Below are positions 8,924 to 18,881 of a stretch of DNA of 64,000 nt, one piece after another. The notes beneath the pieces were generated by a model that saw nothing but the letters and a program-made list of their open reading frames with translations, made no database searches and was not told the origin of the DNA. The DNA is taken from positions 124,001 to 188,000 of the forward strand of contig NZ_JABULH010000003.1 in assembly GCF_013328205.1 (NCBI RefSeq). The letters run 5' to 3'. Origin of the DNA: Sphingomonas hominis (GTDB lineage: Bacteria; Pseudomonadota; Alphaproteobacteria; Sphingomonadales; Sphingomonadaceae). Every line of letters starts with the position of its first letter. Position 1 is the stretch's first letter. Position numbers and translations under genes: made by a program.

Positions 8924-10125
8924 GTGACGTCCGCGCGGCGCTGGTACTCGGGCGCTTCGTAGGCGCGGGTATCGATCACGTCGGCGAGGATTGTGGCGGC
9001 CTGCACCACCTCGGCCTCGGAGAGGTAGAGCGGGGTGAAACCGAAGCGCAGGATGTCGGGCGCGCGCACGTCGCCGATCACGCTGCGCGCGATCAGCGCC
9101 TGCATGACCGGGTAGGCATGGTCGTGGCGGAACGACACCTGGCTGCCGCGCGCGTGGGCGTCGCGCGGGGAGGCGAGGTCGAGGCCACAATCGATTTGCG
9201 GGCAGCGGCGCTCCACCTCGCGAATGAAGGTGTCGGAGAGGTGGATCGAGGCGGCGCGCACGTCGGTCATGTCGACGCCGTCCCAAGCGTCGAGCGCGGC
9301 GTCGAGGATCGACAGCGCGACGATCGGCGGGGTGCCTACGCGCATCCGCTCGATGCCCGCGGCGGGGCGATAGGCGCGGTGAAAGGCGAAGGGTTCGGCG
9401 TGGCCGAGCCAGCCCGATAGGATCGGCTGTGCGACATCGGCGTGGCGCGGAGCGACGTAGATGAAGGCGGGGCTGCCGGGACCGCCGTTCAGGTACTTAT
9501 AGGTGCAGCCGACCGCGAAATCGGCGTTGGCCTGGGCGAGGTGGATGGGGATCGCGCCGGCGGAGTGCGCCAGATCCCACACGGTGATCGCGCCGACGTC
9601 GTGCGCGCGTTTCGTCAGCGCGCGCATGTCGTGGAGGCGGCCGGTGCGGTAGTCGACCTCGGTCAGCATGGTGACCGCGACGCTCTCGTCGATCGCGTCG
9701 GCGACCCCCTCGGGCGCGACGACCTTCAGCTCGCGCCCGCCAAGTGCCGCGAGCAGGCCGTCGGCGATGTAGAGGTCGCTGGGGAAATTGCCGCTGTCGC
9801 TCAACACCACGCGGCGGTCGGCGGGCGCGAGCGCGAGCGCAGCGGCGAGCGCCTGAAACACCTTGATCGACAAGGTGTCGCCGGTGACGATACTGGCGGG
9901 CGGCGCGCCGACCAGCCGTGCGATGCGGTCGCCGACGCGAGCGGGCAGCATCATCCAGTCGCTGTCGTTCCACGCGCGGATGAGCTGGTCGCCCCATTGT
10001 TCGCGCAGCACCTGTCCGACACGCGCCTCCGCGGCGAGCGGCAGGGGGCCGAGCGAATTGCCGTCGAGATAGATCACGCCCTCGGGCAAGTGGAACAGCG
10101 CACGCGTGGCGGCGAAATCGGTCAT
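8920..10125 (-). CDS. kynU: Kynureninase
   Basis: 401 aa PLP-dependent fold-type I enzyme that splits kynurenine to anthranilate and alanine. Seen: [12 protein letters not shown] at the N-terminus, [12 protein letters not shown] near 80, [15 protein letters not shown] near 180-195, and the PLP lysine in [16 protein letters not shown] (Lys210). Start ATG lies inside the stop of the upstream hydrolase (ATGA) and its own stop overlaps kynA. The operon would turn tryptophan into anthranilate apart from the formamidase step, which has no classical gene here. Confidence 0.94.
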   Translation of the reverse strand: MTDFAATRALFHLPEGVIYLDGNSLGPLPLAAEARVGQVLREQWGDQLIRAWNDSDWMMLPARVGDRIARLVGAPPASIVTGDTLSIKVFQALAAALALAPADRRVVLSDSGNFPSDLYIADGLLAALGGRELKVVAPEGVADAIDESVAVTMLTEVDYRTGRLHDMRALTKRAHDVGAITVWDLAHSAGAIPIHLAQANADFAVGCTYKYLNGGPGSPAFIYVAPRHADVAQPILSGWLGHAEPFAFHRAYRPAAGIERMRVGTPPIVALSILDAALDAWDGVDMTDVRAASIHLSDTFIREVERRCPQIDCGLDLASPRDAHARGSQVSFRHDHAYPVMQALIARSVIGDVRAPDILRFGFTPLYLSEAEVVQAATILADVIDTRAYEAPEYQRRADVT

Positions 10126-11042
10126 GCCTGCCCTGTAGGCGCCGTGTGGGTCGGTGCCCAGACGGCGTGCGCGAGGTGATCGAGCACGGCGGCGGCCATG
10201 TCGGCGGGTGCCTCACGAGCGGGGAAGTGGCCGACGTCGTCGATGACGAGGCGGCGATAGCCGTTGGTGAAATAGTGCTCCTCGCCTTCCGACTCCGAGG
10301 GCGGATCGCAGGCGTCGGCACCGCCCTGGATCATCAGGGTCGGAACCGTGAGGGTTTCGGTGTCGGCGACTCTCGCGCGTGCGGTCGCGAGTGCCGGATC
10401 ACGCGCTTCTTCCGGCCAGCGGCTGCGGTAGCCGTGAAGCGTCACGGCTACCCAGTCCGGATTACGGAAGCTGTCGGCGGTGCGCGCAAACGTCGCTTCG
10501 TCGAACCAGCCCGGCGGGCTCCAATCCTCCCACATGCGACGCGCAAAGCCGATCGGGTCCTCGCGCACGCGTTCGGCGCCGCCGTCAGTGGTCATGTACC
10601 ATTGGTACCACCAACGCTGCGCTTGCGTGAAGGTGGGTGTGACGAAGCGGCCGCGTGGCACGTAGCCGATCGCGAGCGCGGTAATCGCGGCGAGCCGCTC
10701 GGGCTGGAGCGCGGCCATGACGTAAGCGGCGCGGCCACCCCAATCGTGGCCGATCACCGCGAAACGATCCTGCCCGATCGCATCGGCGAGGTCAAAGGCG
10801 TCCTGCGCCACGGCGACGCTGGACCCGTCGCGCGGATGCGACGCGTCGCGAAAATGCGTGCCGCCGAAGCCGCGCAGATAAGGTGCGATCCAGCGATAGC
10901 CCGCGCGTTCGAGCAGCGGCGCCACACCGTCCCATCCGCGCACGTCGTCGGGCCAACCGTGCAGTAGCAGAACCGGTGAACCACCCGTTGGTCCACCTTG
11001 TTCATAGGCGATGTCGAGCGCGGGCGTCTGACAGATCGGCAT
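10122..11042 (-). CDS. Alpha/beta hydrolase, epoxide-hydrolase/dehalogenase-like, first gene of kyn operon
   Basis: 306 aa. Oxyanion motif LLLHGWPDD near 27-35 and nucleophile elbow VIGHDWGGRAAY near residue 98, with Asp rather than Ser as nucleophile; the catalytic His is in DDVGHFPAREAP near the end. The HDWGG elbow is that of epoxide hydrolases and haloalkane dehalogenases. It is coupled to kynU by an ATGA overlap. Position suggests a role next to kynurenine breakdown, possibly in place of formamidase, but an Asp nucleophile is unusual for an arylformamidase, so its substrate is unknown. Confidence 0.75.
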   Translation of the reverse strand: MPICQTPALDIAYEQGGPTGGSPVLLLHGWPDDVRGWDGVAPLLERAGYRWIAPYLRGFGGTHFRDASHPRDGSSVAVAQDAFDLADAIGQDRFAVIGHDWGGRAAYVMAALQPERLAAITALAIGYVPRGRFVTPTFTQAQRWWYQWYMTTDGGAERVREDPIGFARRMWEDWSPPGWFDEATFARTADSFRNPDWVAVTLHGYRSRWPEEARDPALATARARVADTETLTVPTLMIQGGADACDPPSESEGEEHYFTNGYRRLVIDDVGHFPAREAPADMAAAVLDHLAHAVWAPTHTAPTGQA

Positions 11043-11082
11043 GGCCGCTCAACCCGGTCGCTGCGCGCCTGTTCCTCCGTGC

Positions 11083-12717
11083 TCAGTCGGCGGCGACAAC
11101 GTGGCCCTCGGGCGGGGTCGGGCGGCGGCAGAACCAGACGATGATGAGCATCGATGCGCAGAGATACGCGCTAATGCGGAATAGGTCGGTGGAGGCGAGT
11201 AGGTATGCCTGCCCCACCATCTGGCGGGTGACAACGGCGGCGGCCTGTTGCGCGGTCATTCCCAGGCGCATCAGTTGCTCGGTCGCCATCTGGATCGGCA
11301 TGTTGGTGCCGACCGCCTCGGTCAGGCGCGTCTGGTGCAGTGCCTCGCGCCGGTCCCAGGCGGTGGTGATGATCGAGGCGGCGAATGATCCTGCGACGAT
11401 GCGGGTGAAGTTGGAGATGCCGGTGGCCGAGGGCAGGCGCTCGGGCGGAATGCGGTCGATCGCGATCGTCAGCATCGACAGGAAGAAGGTGCTCATCGAC
11501 ACGCCCTGCACCAGCAACGGTAGCATGAAGTCGGTGAACGACGCGGTCGTCGTATAGCCCGAGCGCATGTAATAGCTGACCGCGAAGCCGATGAACGCGA
11601 CGCTGGCGAGCAGGCGCGCGTCGATCTTGCCCGACAGCCTTGCCACGAACGGGGTCAGTACGACGGCGACGAGCCCGCTGGGCGCGGCGACGAGCCCGGC
11701 CCAAGTGGCGGTATAGCCGAGTTGGGTCTGGAGCCAGAGGGGGAGGATTAGGATGTTGGCGAAGAAGACGGCGTAGCCGAGCGAGAAGGCGAGGTTGCCG
11801 ATCAGGAAATTGCGGCGTGCGAACAGCGACAGGTCGACCGTCGGATTGGCGTCGGTCAGCTCCCAGATCACCCAGGCGACGAAGCCGATCGCGGCGACTG
11901 CGGTCAGCACGACGATCAGATCGTCGTTGAACCAATCGGCGTTCTTGCCGAGGTCGAGCATGACCTGGAGCGCGCCGACCCAGAGCACAAGCAGCCCGAG
12001 CCCGACCGCGTCGATCGGCAGCTTCATCTTGGGCGTTTCGCGCGATTTCAGGTTCGACCAGCAGATCAACGTGACGAAGATGCCGAAGGGCACGTTGATC
12101 AGGAAGATCCACGACCAATGGTAATTGTCGGAGATGTAGCCGCCGAGGATCGGCCCCATGATCGGCGCGACGAGCGTCGTCATCGACCAGATACCGAGCG
12201 CGGTTGAGCGTTTCTGCGGCGGAAAGATCGAGATCAGCAGCGCCTGGCTGCCGGGCATGATCGGGCCGGCGGTCGCACCTTGCAGCACGCGGAACAGGAT
12301 CAGCGAGGGCAGGTCCCAGGCGATGCCGCACAGGAACGAGGAAAGCGTGAACAAGGCGACCGCGGTGCAGAACACGCGCACCACGCCGAAACGGCGCATC
12401 AGCCAGCCGGTCAAGGGCACCGCGATCCCGTTCGAGACGGCAAAGGCGGTGATGACCCAGGTGGAATTGTCGCTGCTGACGCCGAGATTGCCTGCGATGG
12501 TCGGCAGCGACACGTTGGCGATGGTCGAATCGAGCACCATCATGAAGGTGCCGAGCGCCAGCGCGAACGAGGTGAGCGCGAGCTGTCCGCCCGCCATCGC
12601 CGGTGGTGCGGCGGGTGCCGCCGCCGCGCGCGCAGGGTTGGCGGCGGGGCGGATCGGCGCGTTGGTCTGCGCGCCGCCGGCGGCCGCGCCTTGGGCGAGA
12701 TTGGCGGCGTCGGTCAT
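11083..12717 (-). CDS. emrB: DHA2-family multidrug efflux MFS transporter (EmrB/QacA type)
   Basis: 544 aa with 14 predicted membrane spans. It starts with an unusual Ala/Pro-rich cytoplasmic extension of about 45 residues. The DHA2 signature VLDSTIANVSLPTIAGN follows in TM1, and motif C is GAT-AGPIMPGS in TM5. With the adjacent HlyD-type adaptor and outer-membrane channel it forms a three-part pump that exports drugs by proton antiport. Last gene of the marR-led operon, 16 bases after the adaptor gene. Confidence 0.9.
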   Translation of the reverse strand: MTDAANLAQGAAAGGAQTNAPIRPAANPARAAAAPAAPPAMAGGQLALTSFALALGTFMMVLDSTIANVSLPTIAGNLGVSSDNSTWVITAFAVSNGIAVPLTGWLMRRFGVVRVFCTAVALFTLSSFLCGIAWDLPSLILFRVLQGATAGPIMPGSQALLISIFPPQKRSTALGIWSMTTLVAPIMGPILGGYISDNYHWSWIFLINVPFGIFVTLICWSNLKSRETPKMKLPIDAVGLGLLVLWVGALQVMLDLGKNADWFNDDLIVVLTAVAAIGFVAWVIWELTDANPTVDLSLFARRNFLIGNLAFSLGYAVFFANILILPLWLQTQLGYTATWAGLVAAPSGLVAVVLTPFVARLSGKIDARLLASVAFIGFAVSYYMRSGYTTTASFTDFMLPLLVQGVSMSTFFLSMLTIAIDRIPPERLPSATGISNFTRIVAGSFAASIITTAWDRREALHQTRLTEAVGTNMPIQMATEQLMRLGMTAQQAAAVVTRQMVGQAYLLASTDLFRISAYLCASMLIIVWFCRRPTPPEGHVVAAD

Positions 12718-12733
12718 CGCGAAGTCCTGGGGG

Positions 12734-13903
12734 TCAGCGGTTCGCGGCGATGATCTGGCGGATGTTGGCCTCGACCTGCGGGTCGGTGCCCGTCACCTCG
12801 CCCTTGTAGGGGGCAGCGGCGACCTGTGCCAGGCGATTGCCCGCCTTGCTGGCGGTGTCGACCACGGTTTTCACCGACAGGCCGATGCGCAAGGGATTGG
12901 CGGCGAGTTCGCGCGGGTTAAGCTCGATCCGCACCGGTACGCGCTGCACGATCTTGATCCAATTGCCGCTGGCGTTCTGGGGCGGCAGGAGCGCGAAGGC
13001 GTTGCCGCTGCCCGCACCGACACCCGCGACGCGACCGTGGAAGACGAGATCGTCGCCGTAGGTGTCGGCGGTGACGCGCACCGGCTGGCCGATGCGCAGG
13101 TCCTTCAACTGCGTTTCACGGAAGTTGGCGTCGACCCACACGCGGGTGAGGGGCACGACCGCCATCAGCGGCGTGCCGGCGGCGATCTGTTGCCCGACCT
13201 GCACCGTGCGCTGCGCGACGACGCCGTCGATCGGCGCCACGACGTGCATGTGACTGCGCATGATCGCGGCGCGGCGGTAGGCCGCGATCGCGGAAAGGAC
13301 GGCAGGGTTGGTGTTGACGTCGGTGCCCTGCACCGCGCTCTGCGCCTGTGCACGCTGCTGCTGTGCGAGGCGCAGGTTGGCGGTCGCCACCTTTACCGCA
13401 TCGGCGGCGTGGGACAGTTCCTCGCCCGAGACCGCGCCTTCGGCGGCGGCACCGCGGCGGCGTGCGTAATCGTCGCGCGCGCGAGCGAGTTCGGCCTGCG
13501 CCTGGACGATCGTCGCGTCCGATTGCCCGACGCGGGTGATGTCGGCGCGGGTGCCGCGCACCGCGCGCGCGAGGTCGGCGGCGGCAGCGGCGACGTTGAC
13601 GTCGGCGGTGACGGGATCGAGGTCGATCAACGGTTGTCCCGCCTTCACGCTCTGCGTGTTGTCGGCGTGGAGGGCCAGCACGGTGCCGGGATCGCGCGTG
13701 GTGATCGCGACCACGTCGCCCGCGACATAGGCGTCGTCGGTTTCCTCCTCAGGCGGGCTGAGCAGGAAGTGGAATACCGCCCAGACGATCAGTGCGACGA
13801 GGACGATCACGCCCAGGATGGCAAAGGCGCGACGGCGCGCGCGGGGCTTGCCGGCGGGGGTTTCCGGCGCGGGTGCGGCAGTATCGGTCGCAGTGTCGGT
13901 CAT
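12734..13903 (-). CDS. emrA: HlyD-family efflux adaptor (EmrA type)
   Basis: 389 aa. One N-terminal membrane span (FAILGVIVLVALIVWAVFHF), then barrel-sandwich half DDAYVAGDVVAITTRDPGTV, a helical hairpin (about 85-190) and the returning lipoyl half APIDGVVAQRTVQVGQQIAAGTPL. It bridges the inner-membrane MFS pump and the outer-membrane channel. Its ATG overlaps the channel gene stop (13900-13903). Confidence 0.9.
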   Translation of the reverse strand: MTDTATDTAAPAPETPAGKPRARRRAFAILGVIVLVALIVWAVFHFLLSPPEEETDDAYVAGDVVAITTRDPGTVLALHADNTQSVKAGQPLIDLDPVTADVNVAAAAADLARAVRGTRADITRVGQSDATIVQAQAELARARDDYARRRGAAAEGAVSGEELSHAADAVKVATANLRLAQQQRAQAQSAVQGTDVNTNPAVLSAIAAYRRAAIMRSHMHVVAPIDGVVAQRTVQVGQQIAAGTPLMAVVPLTRVWVDANFRETQLKDLRIGQPVRVTADTYGDDLVFHGRVAGVGAGSGNAFALLPPQNASGNWIKIVQRVPVRIELNPRELAANPLRIGLSVKTVVDTASKAGNRLAQVAAAPYKGEVTGTDPQVEANIRQIIAANR

Positions 13904-15318
13904 CGGGGCGTCACGTCCTGAGCAGGGTCGAAGCCGCCACCGAGTGCGATGGCGAGTTGCGCGCGCGCGAGCAGCGCGTCGATCGAGAGATTGGCGGCGG
14001 CGAGTTCGGCATCGAGCAGCCGCACGTCGTTGTCGACGAGGTCGAGCCGGCTATCGAGCCCGCTCTGCACGCGGATCGCGTTCAAGCGGCCGGTCTCGGC
14101 GAAGCCGGAGACGACCTGCTGATGGCGTGCGCGTTCGAGATCGGCGGCGCGGACTTGCGCAATACCGTCGGCGGCTTGGCGCGCGGCGTCGATCACCGAC
14201 TGGTTGTACTGCGCAGTGGCAACGTCGACGAGCGCGGTCGCACCCTCCAGCTCGGCGCGGAGCCGGCCGTTGTCGAACAAGGGCAGGTGGATCGCCGCAC
14301 CGCCGCCGGCGGTGCCAGCATCGAGGTCGAGGAAATTGCCGAAGCCGATCGCTTGTAGCCCGACCAGCGCGGTCAGATTAACGTTGGGATAGAAGGCGCG
14401 GCGTGCGACCTGCCGCCCGGCCGAGGCCGCCTCGACGCGCGCGCGCGCGGCGGCGATGTCGGCGCGGCGCGAGAGCAGGTCGGCGGGGATTTGCGCCGGG
14501 ATCGGCAGCGCGGCGTCGGTCGGCAGGCGCGTCGGCCCGATCTGCGCGGCATAATCGCTGCCGCGACCGGCGAGTGCGGCGAGCGCGTTGGTGGCGAGCA
14601 CGCGCGCGGCCTGCGCCTGGACGAGCACGAGGCGGGCTTGGGCGAGCAAGGTGCCCGCCGCCTGCTGGTCGAGCCGGCTGGCGAGGCGGTTGCGGACGCG
14701 CGCGTTGACCAGGCGCACGCTCTGCTCGCGCGCGGCGATGGTGCGGGTGGCAATCGCGGCCTGCCGCTCGGCACGCGCGACCTCGGCGTAGCTCTGCATC
14801 ACCGACCCTGCGATCATGAGCCGCGCGGCGGCGATGTCATATTGCGCCGCCTGTAGCGTCGCGCCGGCCTGCGCGATCGCGGCTTTCTGTCGCCCGAACA
14901 GGTCGAGGTTCCAGTCGAGCCCGGCTTGCGCGGTGCCGATCGCGCGCACGGAGCCGGCGAAGGGCGGCGGGATGGTGTAGCGGCCCGACAGGCGCGAGCC
15001 CTGCACCTGCGCGTCGAACGTGGCGTTGGGACCGATTTCCGATCCCTGGCGCGCGAGCACCGCCTGCGCCTGCCGCGTGCGCGCGAGTGCGACGTCGAGC
15101 GACGGATTGCCTGCCAGCGCGTCGGCGATCAGCCGGTTGAGCTGGGGATCGCCCACGGTTGTCCAGAAATCGGGCGCGAGTTGGACCGACGGGCCGGTGA
15201 GCGCGAGGTCGCTCGCCGCCTTGGGTGTCAGCGTCGGGCGGGTGTCGGGGGGTGTGCAGGCAGCGAGTGCTGTTGCGGCGAGCAGCGCGGTGGTGAGCGG
15301 GAGAAACAAGCGGATCAT
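13900..15318 (-). CDS. Outer-membrane efflux channel lipoprotein (NodT/OprM family)
   Basis: 472 aa. A lipoprotein signal peptide with lipobox LAAC (MIRLFLPLTTALLAATALAAC) and the paired TolC-type helical repeats of the RND/MFS outer-membrane lipoproteins (DFWTTVGDPQLNRLIADALAGN, then the RADIAAARARVEAASAGR repeat of NodT proteins). It forms the exit duct for the EmrAB-like pump. Start ATG overlaps the marR stop (15315-15318), so the operon order is marR, channel, adaptor, pump. Confidence 0.9.
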   Translation of the reverse strand: MIRLFLPLTTALLAATALAACTPPDTRPTLTPKAASDLALTGPSVQLAPDFWTTVGDPQLNRLIADALAGNPSLDVALARTRQAQAVLARQGSEIGPNATFDAQVQGSRLSGRYTIPPPFAGSVRAIGTAQAGLDWNLDLFGRQKAAIAQAGATLQAAQYDIAAARLMIAGSVMQSYAEVARAERQAAIATRTIAAREQSVRLVNARVRNRLASRLDQQAAGTLLAQARLVLVQAQAARVLATNALAALAGRGSDYAAQIGPTRLPTDAALPIPAQIPADLLSRRADIAAARARVEAASAGRQVARRAFYPNVNLTALVGLQAIGFGNFLDLDAGTAGGGAAIHLPLFDNGRLRAELEGATALVDVATAQYNQSVIDAARQAADGIAQVRAADLERARHQQVVSGFAETGRLNAIRVQSGLDSRLDLVDNDVRLLDAELAAANLSIDALLARAQLAIALGGGFDPAQDVTPR

Positions 15319-15764
15319 GCGGCAACTTCCAGCGCGCGGCGGAGCTTCTGGAGTTGCGCGATCAGGCAGGCGGTCTCCTCCGCGCTCCAGTCGGCGAGCA
15401 CCGCGTTCCACAGGTCGATCACCCTGTCGCGGCAGCGCATGGCGACCGCGCGACCCTCGTCGGTCAGCGACAGATTGACGAGGCGGCGGTCGGCATCGTC
15501 GCGGTCGCGCTGCACCAGCCCCTTCGCCTCGAGCACGTCAACCATGCGCGTCATCGCGCCCTTGTCATGCGCGAGGTCGCGCGCGAGCGCGGCGCTGTTG
15601 GTCTGGCCGAAGTGGATCGCGATCAGCGCCGACCATTGAATGCCGGTCAGCCCCTCGTTCGCGCAGGCCGCGTCGAGTCGCGCGTAACCGAGCTGGTGAA
15701 CGGCGCGCACCAGATAACCGATCGAGGTGTCGGGAAAGAAATTGTCCCGATTGTAAGCGTTCAT
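15315..15764 (-). CDS. MarR-family transcriptional regulator
   Basis: 149 aa winged-helix protein: ALIAIHFGQTNSAALARDLAHDKGAMTRMVDVLEAKGLVQRDRDDADRRLVNLSLTDEG in order shows the HTH and the wing (DDADRR). ATG at 15762-15764 chosen (MNAYNRDNFFPD) because the further upstream in-frame start lies over the presumed operator. It heads a drug-efflux operon and very likely represses it, releasing on binding of a phenolic or drug ligand, as MarR/EmrR do. Confidence 0.9.
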   Translation of the reverse strand: MNAYNRDNFFPDTSIGYLVRAVHQLGYARLDAACANEGLTGIQWSALIAIHFGQTNSAALARDLAHDKGAMTRMVDVLEAKGLVQRDRDDADRRLVNLSLTDEGRAVAMRCRDRVIDLWNAVLADWSAEETACLIAQLQKLRRALEVAA

Positions 15765-15775
15765 GAAAGTTGCAA

Positions 15776-15790
15776 TGGCAATGGTTGCCA
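15776..15790. promoter_or_regulatory. Candidate MarR operator
   Basis: Perfect inverted repeat TGGCAA-TGG-TTGCCA, ending 12 bases upstream of the marR start codon and between the divergent marR and M16 peptidase genes. MarR regulators commonly bind such palindromes rich in TTGC/GCAA. Autoregulation is inference. Confidence 0.5.
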
Positions 15791-15905
15791 CGGCAGTCAA
15801 TAGCGGAGTTGCTGACACGCGTGACAATAAGCCGCACGCGGACCATTGCCGCGCGTCGGGCGGTCGCTATGCTGGCGCAAGACACCATCACGGAGCGTGC
15901 CACCC

Positions 15906-18791
15906 TTGCTCAAGTCGTTCCTCGCCGCCGGCGTCGCGGCCGTCTGCTTTACCTCGCCCGCATTCGCACAGACTGCGACTGCCGCCGCAAAGGCAGCGCC
16001 CGCCGCCGCACCCGTGTCGTCGCTGGTGAGTGCGATCGACATTCCGTATCAGCAGTTCACGCTGAAGAATGGGCTGCACGTCGTCGTGCATACCGATCGC
16101 AAGGCGCCGGTCGTCGCGGTGAGCGTGTGGTACGACGTGGGGTCGAAGCACGAGCCCAAGGGCAAGACTGGCTTCGCGCATCTGTTCGAGCATTTGATGT
16201 TCAACGGCAGCGAGAATGCGCCGGGCGACTTCTTTGAGCCGTTGCAGCAGGTCGGTGCGACCGACTCGAACGGCACGACCTATTACGACCGCACCAATTA
16301 TTTCGAGACGGTGCCGACTGCGGCGCTCGACCGTGCGCTGTTCCTTGAATCCGATCGCATGGGCTATCTGACCGGCGCGATCACGCAGGGCGTGCTCGAC
16401 GAGCAGCGCGGCGTGGTGCAGAACGAGAAGCGCCAGGGCGACAACCAGCCCTACGGCCTGTTGCGCTACAAGTTGAACGAAGGGCTGTTCCCCGCGTCGC
16501 ACCCGTACGGGCACGAGACGATCGGGTCGATGGCGGACCTGGACGCGGCGACGCTGACCACGGTCAAGGACTGGTTCCGCGACCATTACGGGCCGAACAA
16601 TGCGGTGCTGGTGCTGGCGGGCGACGTCGATGTCGCGACCGCCAAGCGGCTGGTGGAGAAGTATTTCGGCGCGATCCCTGCGGGGCCGAAGAGCGTCGCG
16701 CCCGCCGCCGCGATCCCGACGGCGTTGCCGGGGCCGTCAAGCGAGGTGATCAAGGACAATGTGGCGGCGACGCTGATCGTCAAGACCTGGGCGGTGCCGG
16801 GGTTGAACGACGATGCGGCCGAGGCGCTGGACGTGGCGGCAGGCGTGCTCGGCGGGCTGGAGAGTTCGCGGTTCGACAACGAGCTGGTCAAGCGCGAGAA
16901 GCTGGCCGTGCAGGTGTCGGCGGAGAATGAGAGCTTCGCCCAGGTCGGCACGTTCAGCATCTCCGCGGTGGTGCGCCCCGGTGCCGATCCGGCGGTCGTG
17001 TCAAGGCGGATGGACGAGATCCTGGCCGAGTTCCTGAAGAACGGGCCGAGCGCGGACGAGGTCAACCGTTACGTGACGCAGACGGTGTCGCGGCGGATCG
17101 GCGGGCTCGAGTCGGTCGGCGGGTTCGGCGGCAAGGCGGTGGCGCTGGCCGAGGGGGCGCTCTATTCGAACGATCCGGGTTACTACAAGAAACAGCTAGC
17201 CCGGCTGGCGGCGCAGACGCCCGCGAGCGTCAAGGCGGCGGCGGACAAGTGGCTGTCGCGGCCGAGCTATTCGGTGTCGGTGGTGCCGGGCAAGCGCGAC
17301 GCTTATGCCGAGGCGAAGGTGCCGCCCGCGGTGCAGGTGGCGGCCGCCCCTGAGCAGGCGCCGAAGGGCACGCGCGGGCCGCTGCCCGCGGTCGGCCAGG
17401 TCGCGGGATTGAGCTTCCCCAAGGTCGAGCGCGCCAAGCTGTCGAACGGGATCGAACTGGTCTACGCGCAGCGCGGCACCGTGCCGATGACGCAGGCGGT
17501 GCTGAGCTTCGACGCGGGCGTGGCGGCGGATGTGGCCGACAAGCTCGGCACACAGGCACTGACGCTGGCAATGATCGACGAGGGGACGCGAGAGCTCAAC
17601 TCGGTCGCGCTCGTCGAGGCGAAGGAGCGGCTGGGCGCGTCGATCGGGACGGGGAGCTCGGCCGACCGGACCACGCTGTCGCTGCGGGTGCCGAGTGCCA
17701 ATCTGGCGGCGGCGTCGCAGATCTGGGCCGACGTGGCGCGCGCGCCCGCTTTCCCCGAAGGCGAGCTGGGGCGCGTCAAGACGCAGCAACTGACCGCGAT
17801 CCAGCAGGAGCTGACCAGTCCCGAGGGGCTGGCGCGGCGCGTGCTGCCCAAGCTGATCGCGCCCAATTCGCCTTATGCCAAGGCGCAGGGGTCGGGCGAT
17901 CCGCGTGCGGTGCAGGCGCTGACGCGCGCCGACCTGGTCGCGTTTCAGCAGGCGTGGTTGCGGCCCGACAAGGCCAAGATCTTCGTCGTGTCCGACCGGC
18001 CGCTGCCTGAGATCCGGAAGGTGATGGAGCAGCGCTTCGGCGACTGGCGCGCGAGCGGTGCGGCGGGGCAGAAGGCGTTTCCGCGCGTAACGGAGGCGAC
18101 CCGCCCGCGCGTCGTGCTGATCGACCGGCCCGACAGCCCGCAGTCGCTGATCGTCGCAGGCGCGCCGACAGGGTTGAAGGGCACCGACGAGCTGCTGCCG
18201 GTCGAGGTCGGCAACGACGCGCTGGGCGGCAGCTTCCTGGGCCGCATCAACATGGACCTGCGCGAGACCAAGCATTGGTCCTACGGCGCGTTCGGCGGCT
18301 TCCGCCGTTACGAGATGGCGGCACCCTATCAGGTGCAGGCGCCGGTGCAGGCGAACCAGACCGGCCCCTCGATCGCGGCGATGCGCGGCGACATCGCGGG
18401 CTATGTCGGGCAGCAGCCGATGACGCAGCCGGAGTTCGACCGCGCGATCAACGGCGCGACGCGGTCGCTGTCGGGCGATTTCGAGACGGCGGGGGATGTG
18501 TTGAACGCCATGCAGCAGAATGATTTGTACAAGCGGCCGGGCGATTATTACGCGACGATCACGCAGAAGTATCGCGCGCTGACGCTGCCCCAAGTCAATG
18601 CGGCGACCAGGGCGGCGATCGATCCAAACAAGTTCGTGTGGGTCGTGGTCGGCGACGCGCGCGTGGTGCAGCCGCAATTGGGCGCGGTCGGCCTGCCGGT
18701 GGAGGTGATGCCCGCCGCATCGGTGGTGTCGCCGACCGGCGCGCCCGCTGTCAGCACGGCGCAAAGCAGCGGGGCGGCCGCCGCGCGGTGA
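15906..18791 (+). CDS. Twin-domain M16 (insulinase-like) zinc peptidase, exported
   Basis: 961 aa with a signal peptide (LLKSFLAAGVAAVCFTSPAFAQ). The N-terminal M16 domain has the inverted zinc motif HLFEH (residues 92-96), with the third ligand Glu in the following DEQRGVVQNEKR helix. The C-terminal half (after about 510, LSNGIELVYAQR) repeats the fold without the zinc motif. Together they make the closed chamber of a pitrilysin-like periplasmic peptidase. I chose the TTG at 15906, 9 bases after GGAG, because it puts the hydrophobic signal at the N-terminus; the ATG at 15846 would add 20 odd residues. Confidence 0.88.
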   Translation: MLKSFLAAGVAAVCFTSPAFAQTATAAAKAAPAAAPVSSLVSAIDIPYQQFTLKNGLHVVVHTDRKAPVVAVSVWYDVGSKHEPKGKTGFAHLFEHLMFNGSENAPGDFFEPLQQVGATDSNGTTYYDRTNYFETVPTAALDRALFLESDRMGYLTGAITQGVLDEQRGVVQNEKRQGDNQPYGLLRYKLNEGLFPASHPYGHETIGSMADLDAATLTTVKDWFRDHYGPNNAVLVLAGDVDVATAKRLVEKYFGAIPAGPKSVAPAAAIPTALPGPSSEVIKDNVAATLIVKTWAVPGLNDDAAEALDVAAGVLGGLESSRFDNELVKREKLAVQVSAENESFAQVGTFSISAVVRPGADPAVVSRRMDEILAEFLKNGPSADEVNRYVTQTVSRRIGGLESVGGFGGKAVALAEGALYSNDPGYYKKQLARLAAQTPASVKAAADKWLSRPSYSVSVVPGKRDAYAEAKVPPAVQVAAAPEQAPKGTRGPLPAVGQVAGLSFPKVERAKLSNGIELVYAQRGTVPMTQAVLSFDAGVAADVADKLGTQALTLAMIDEGTRELNSVALVEAKERLGASIGTGSSADRTTLSLRVPSANLAAASQIWADVARAPAFPEGELGRVKTQQLTAIQQELTSPEGLARRVLPKLIAPNSPYAKAQGSGDPRAVQALTRADLVAFQQAWLRPDKAKIFVVSDRPLPEIRKVMEQRFGDWRASGAAGQKAFPRVTEATRPRVVLIDRPDSPQSLIVAGAPTGLKGTDELLPVEVGNDALGGSFLGRINMDLRETKHWSYGAFGGFRRYEMAAPYQVQAPVQANQTGPSIAAMRGDIAGYVGQQPMTQPEFDRAINGATRSLSGDFETAGDVLNAMQQNDLYKRPGDYYATITQKYRALTLPQVNAATRAAIDPNKFVWVVVGDARVVQPQLGAVGLPVEVMPAASVVSPTGAPAVSTAQSSGAAAAR

Positions 18792-18881
18792 TGATGGGCG
18801 CGGTCGATCAGCCGCGCCGGCAACGCGCGGCGCGGTGCCGCGTTGAGCGACATTCGAAACGGTTTCGCAAAGGAGAGCAAG

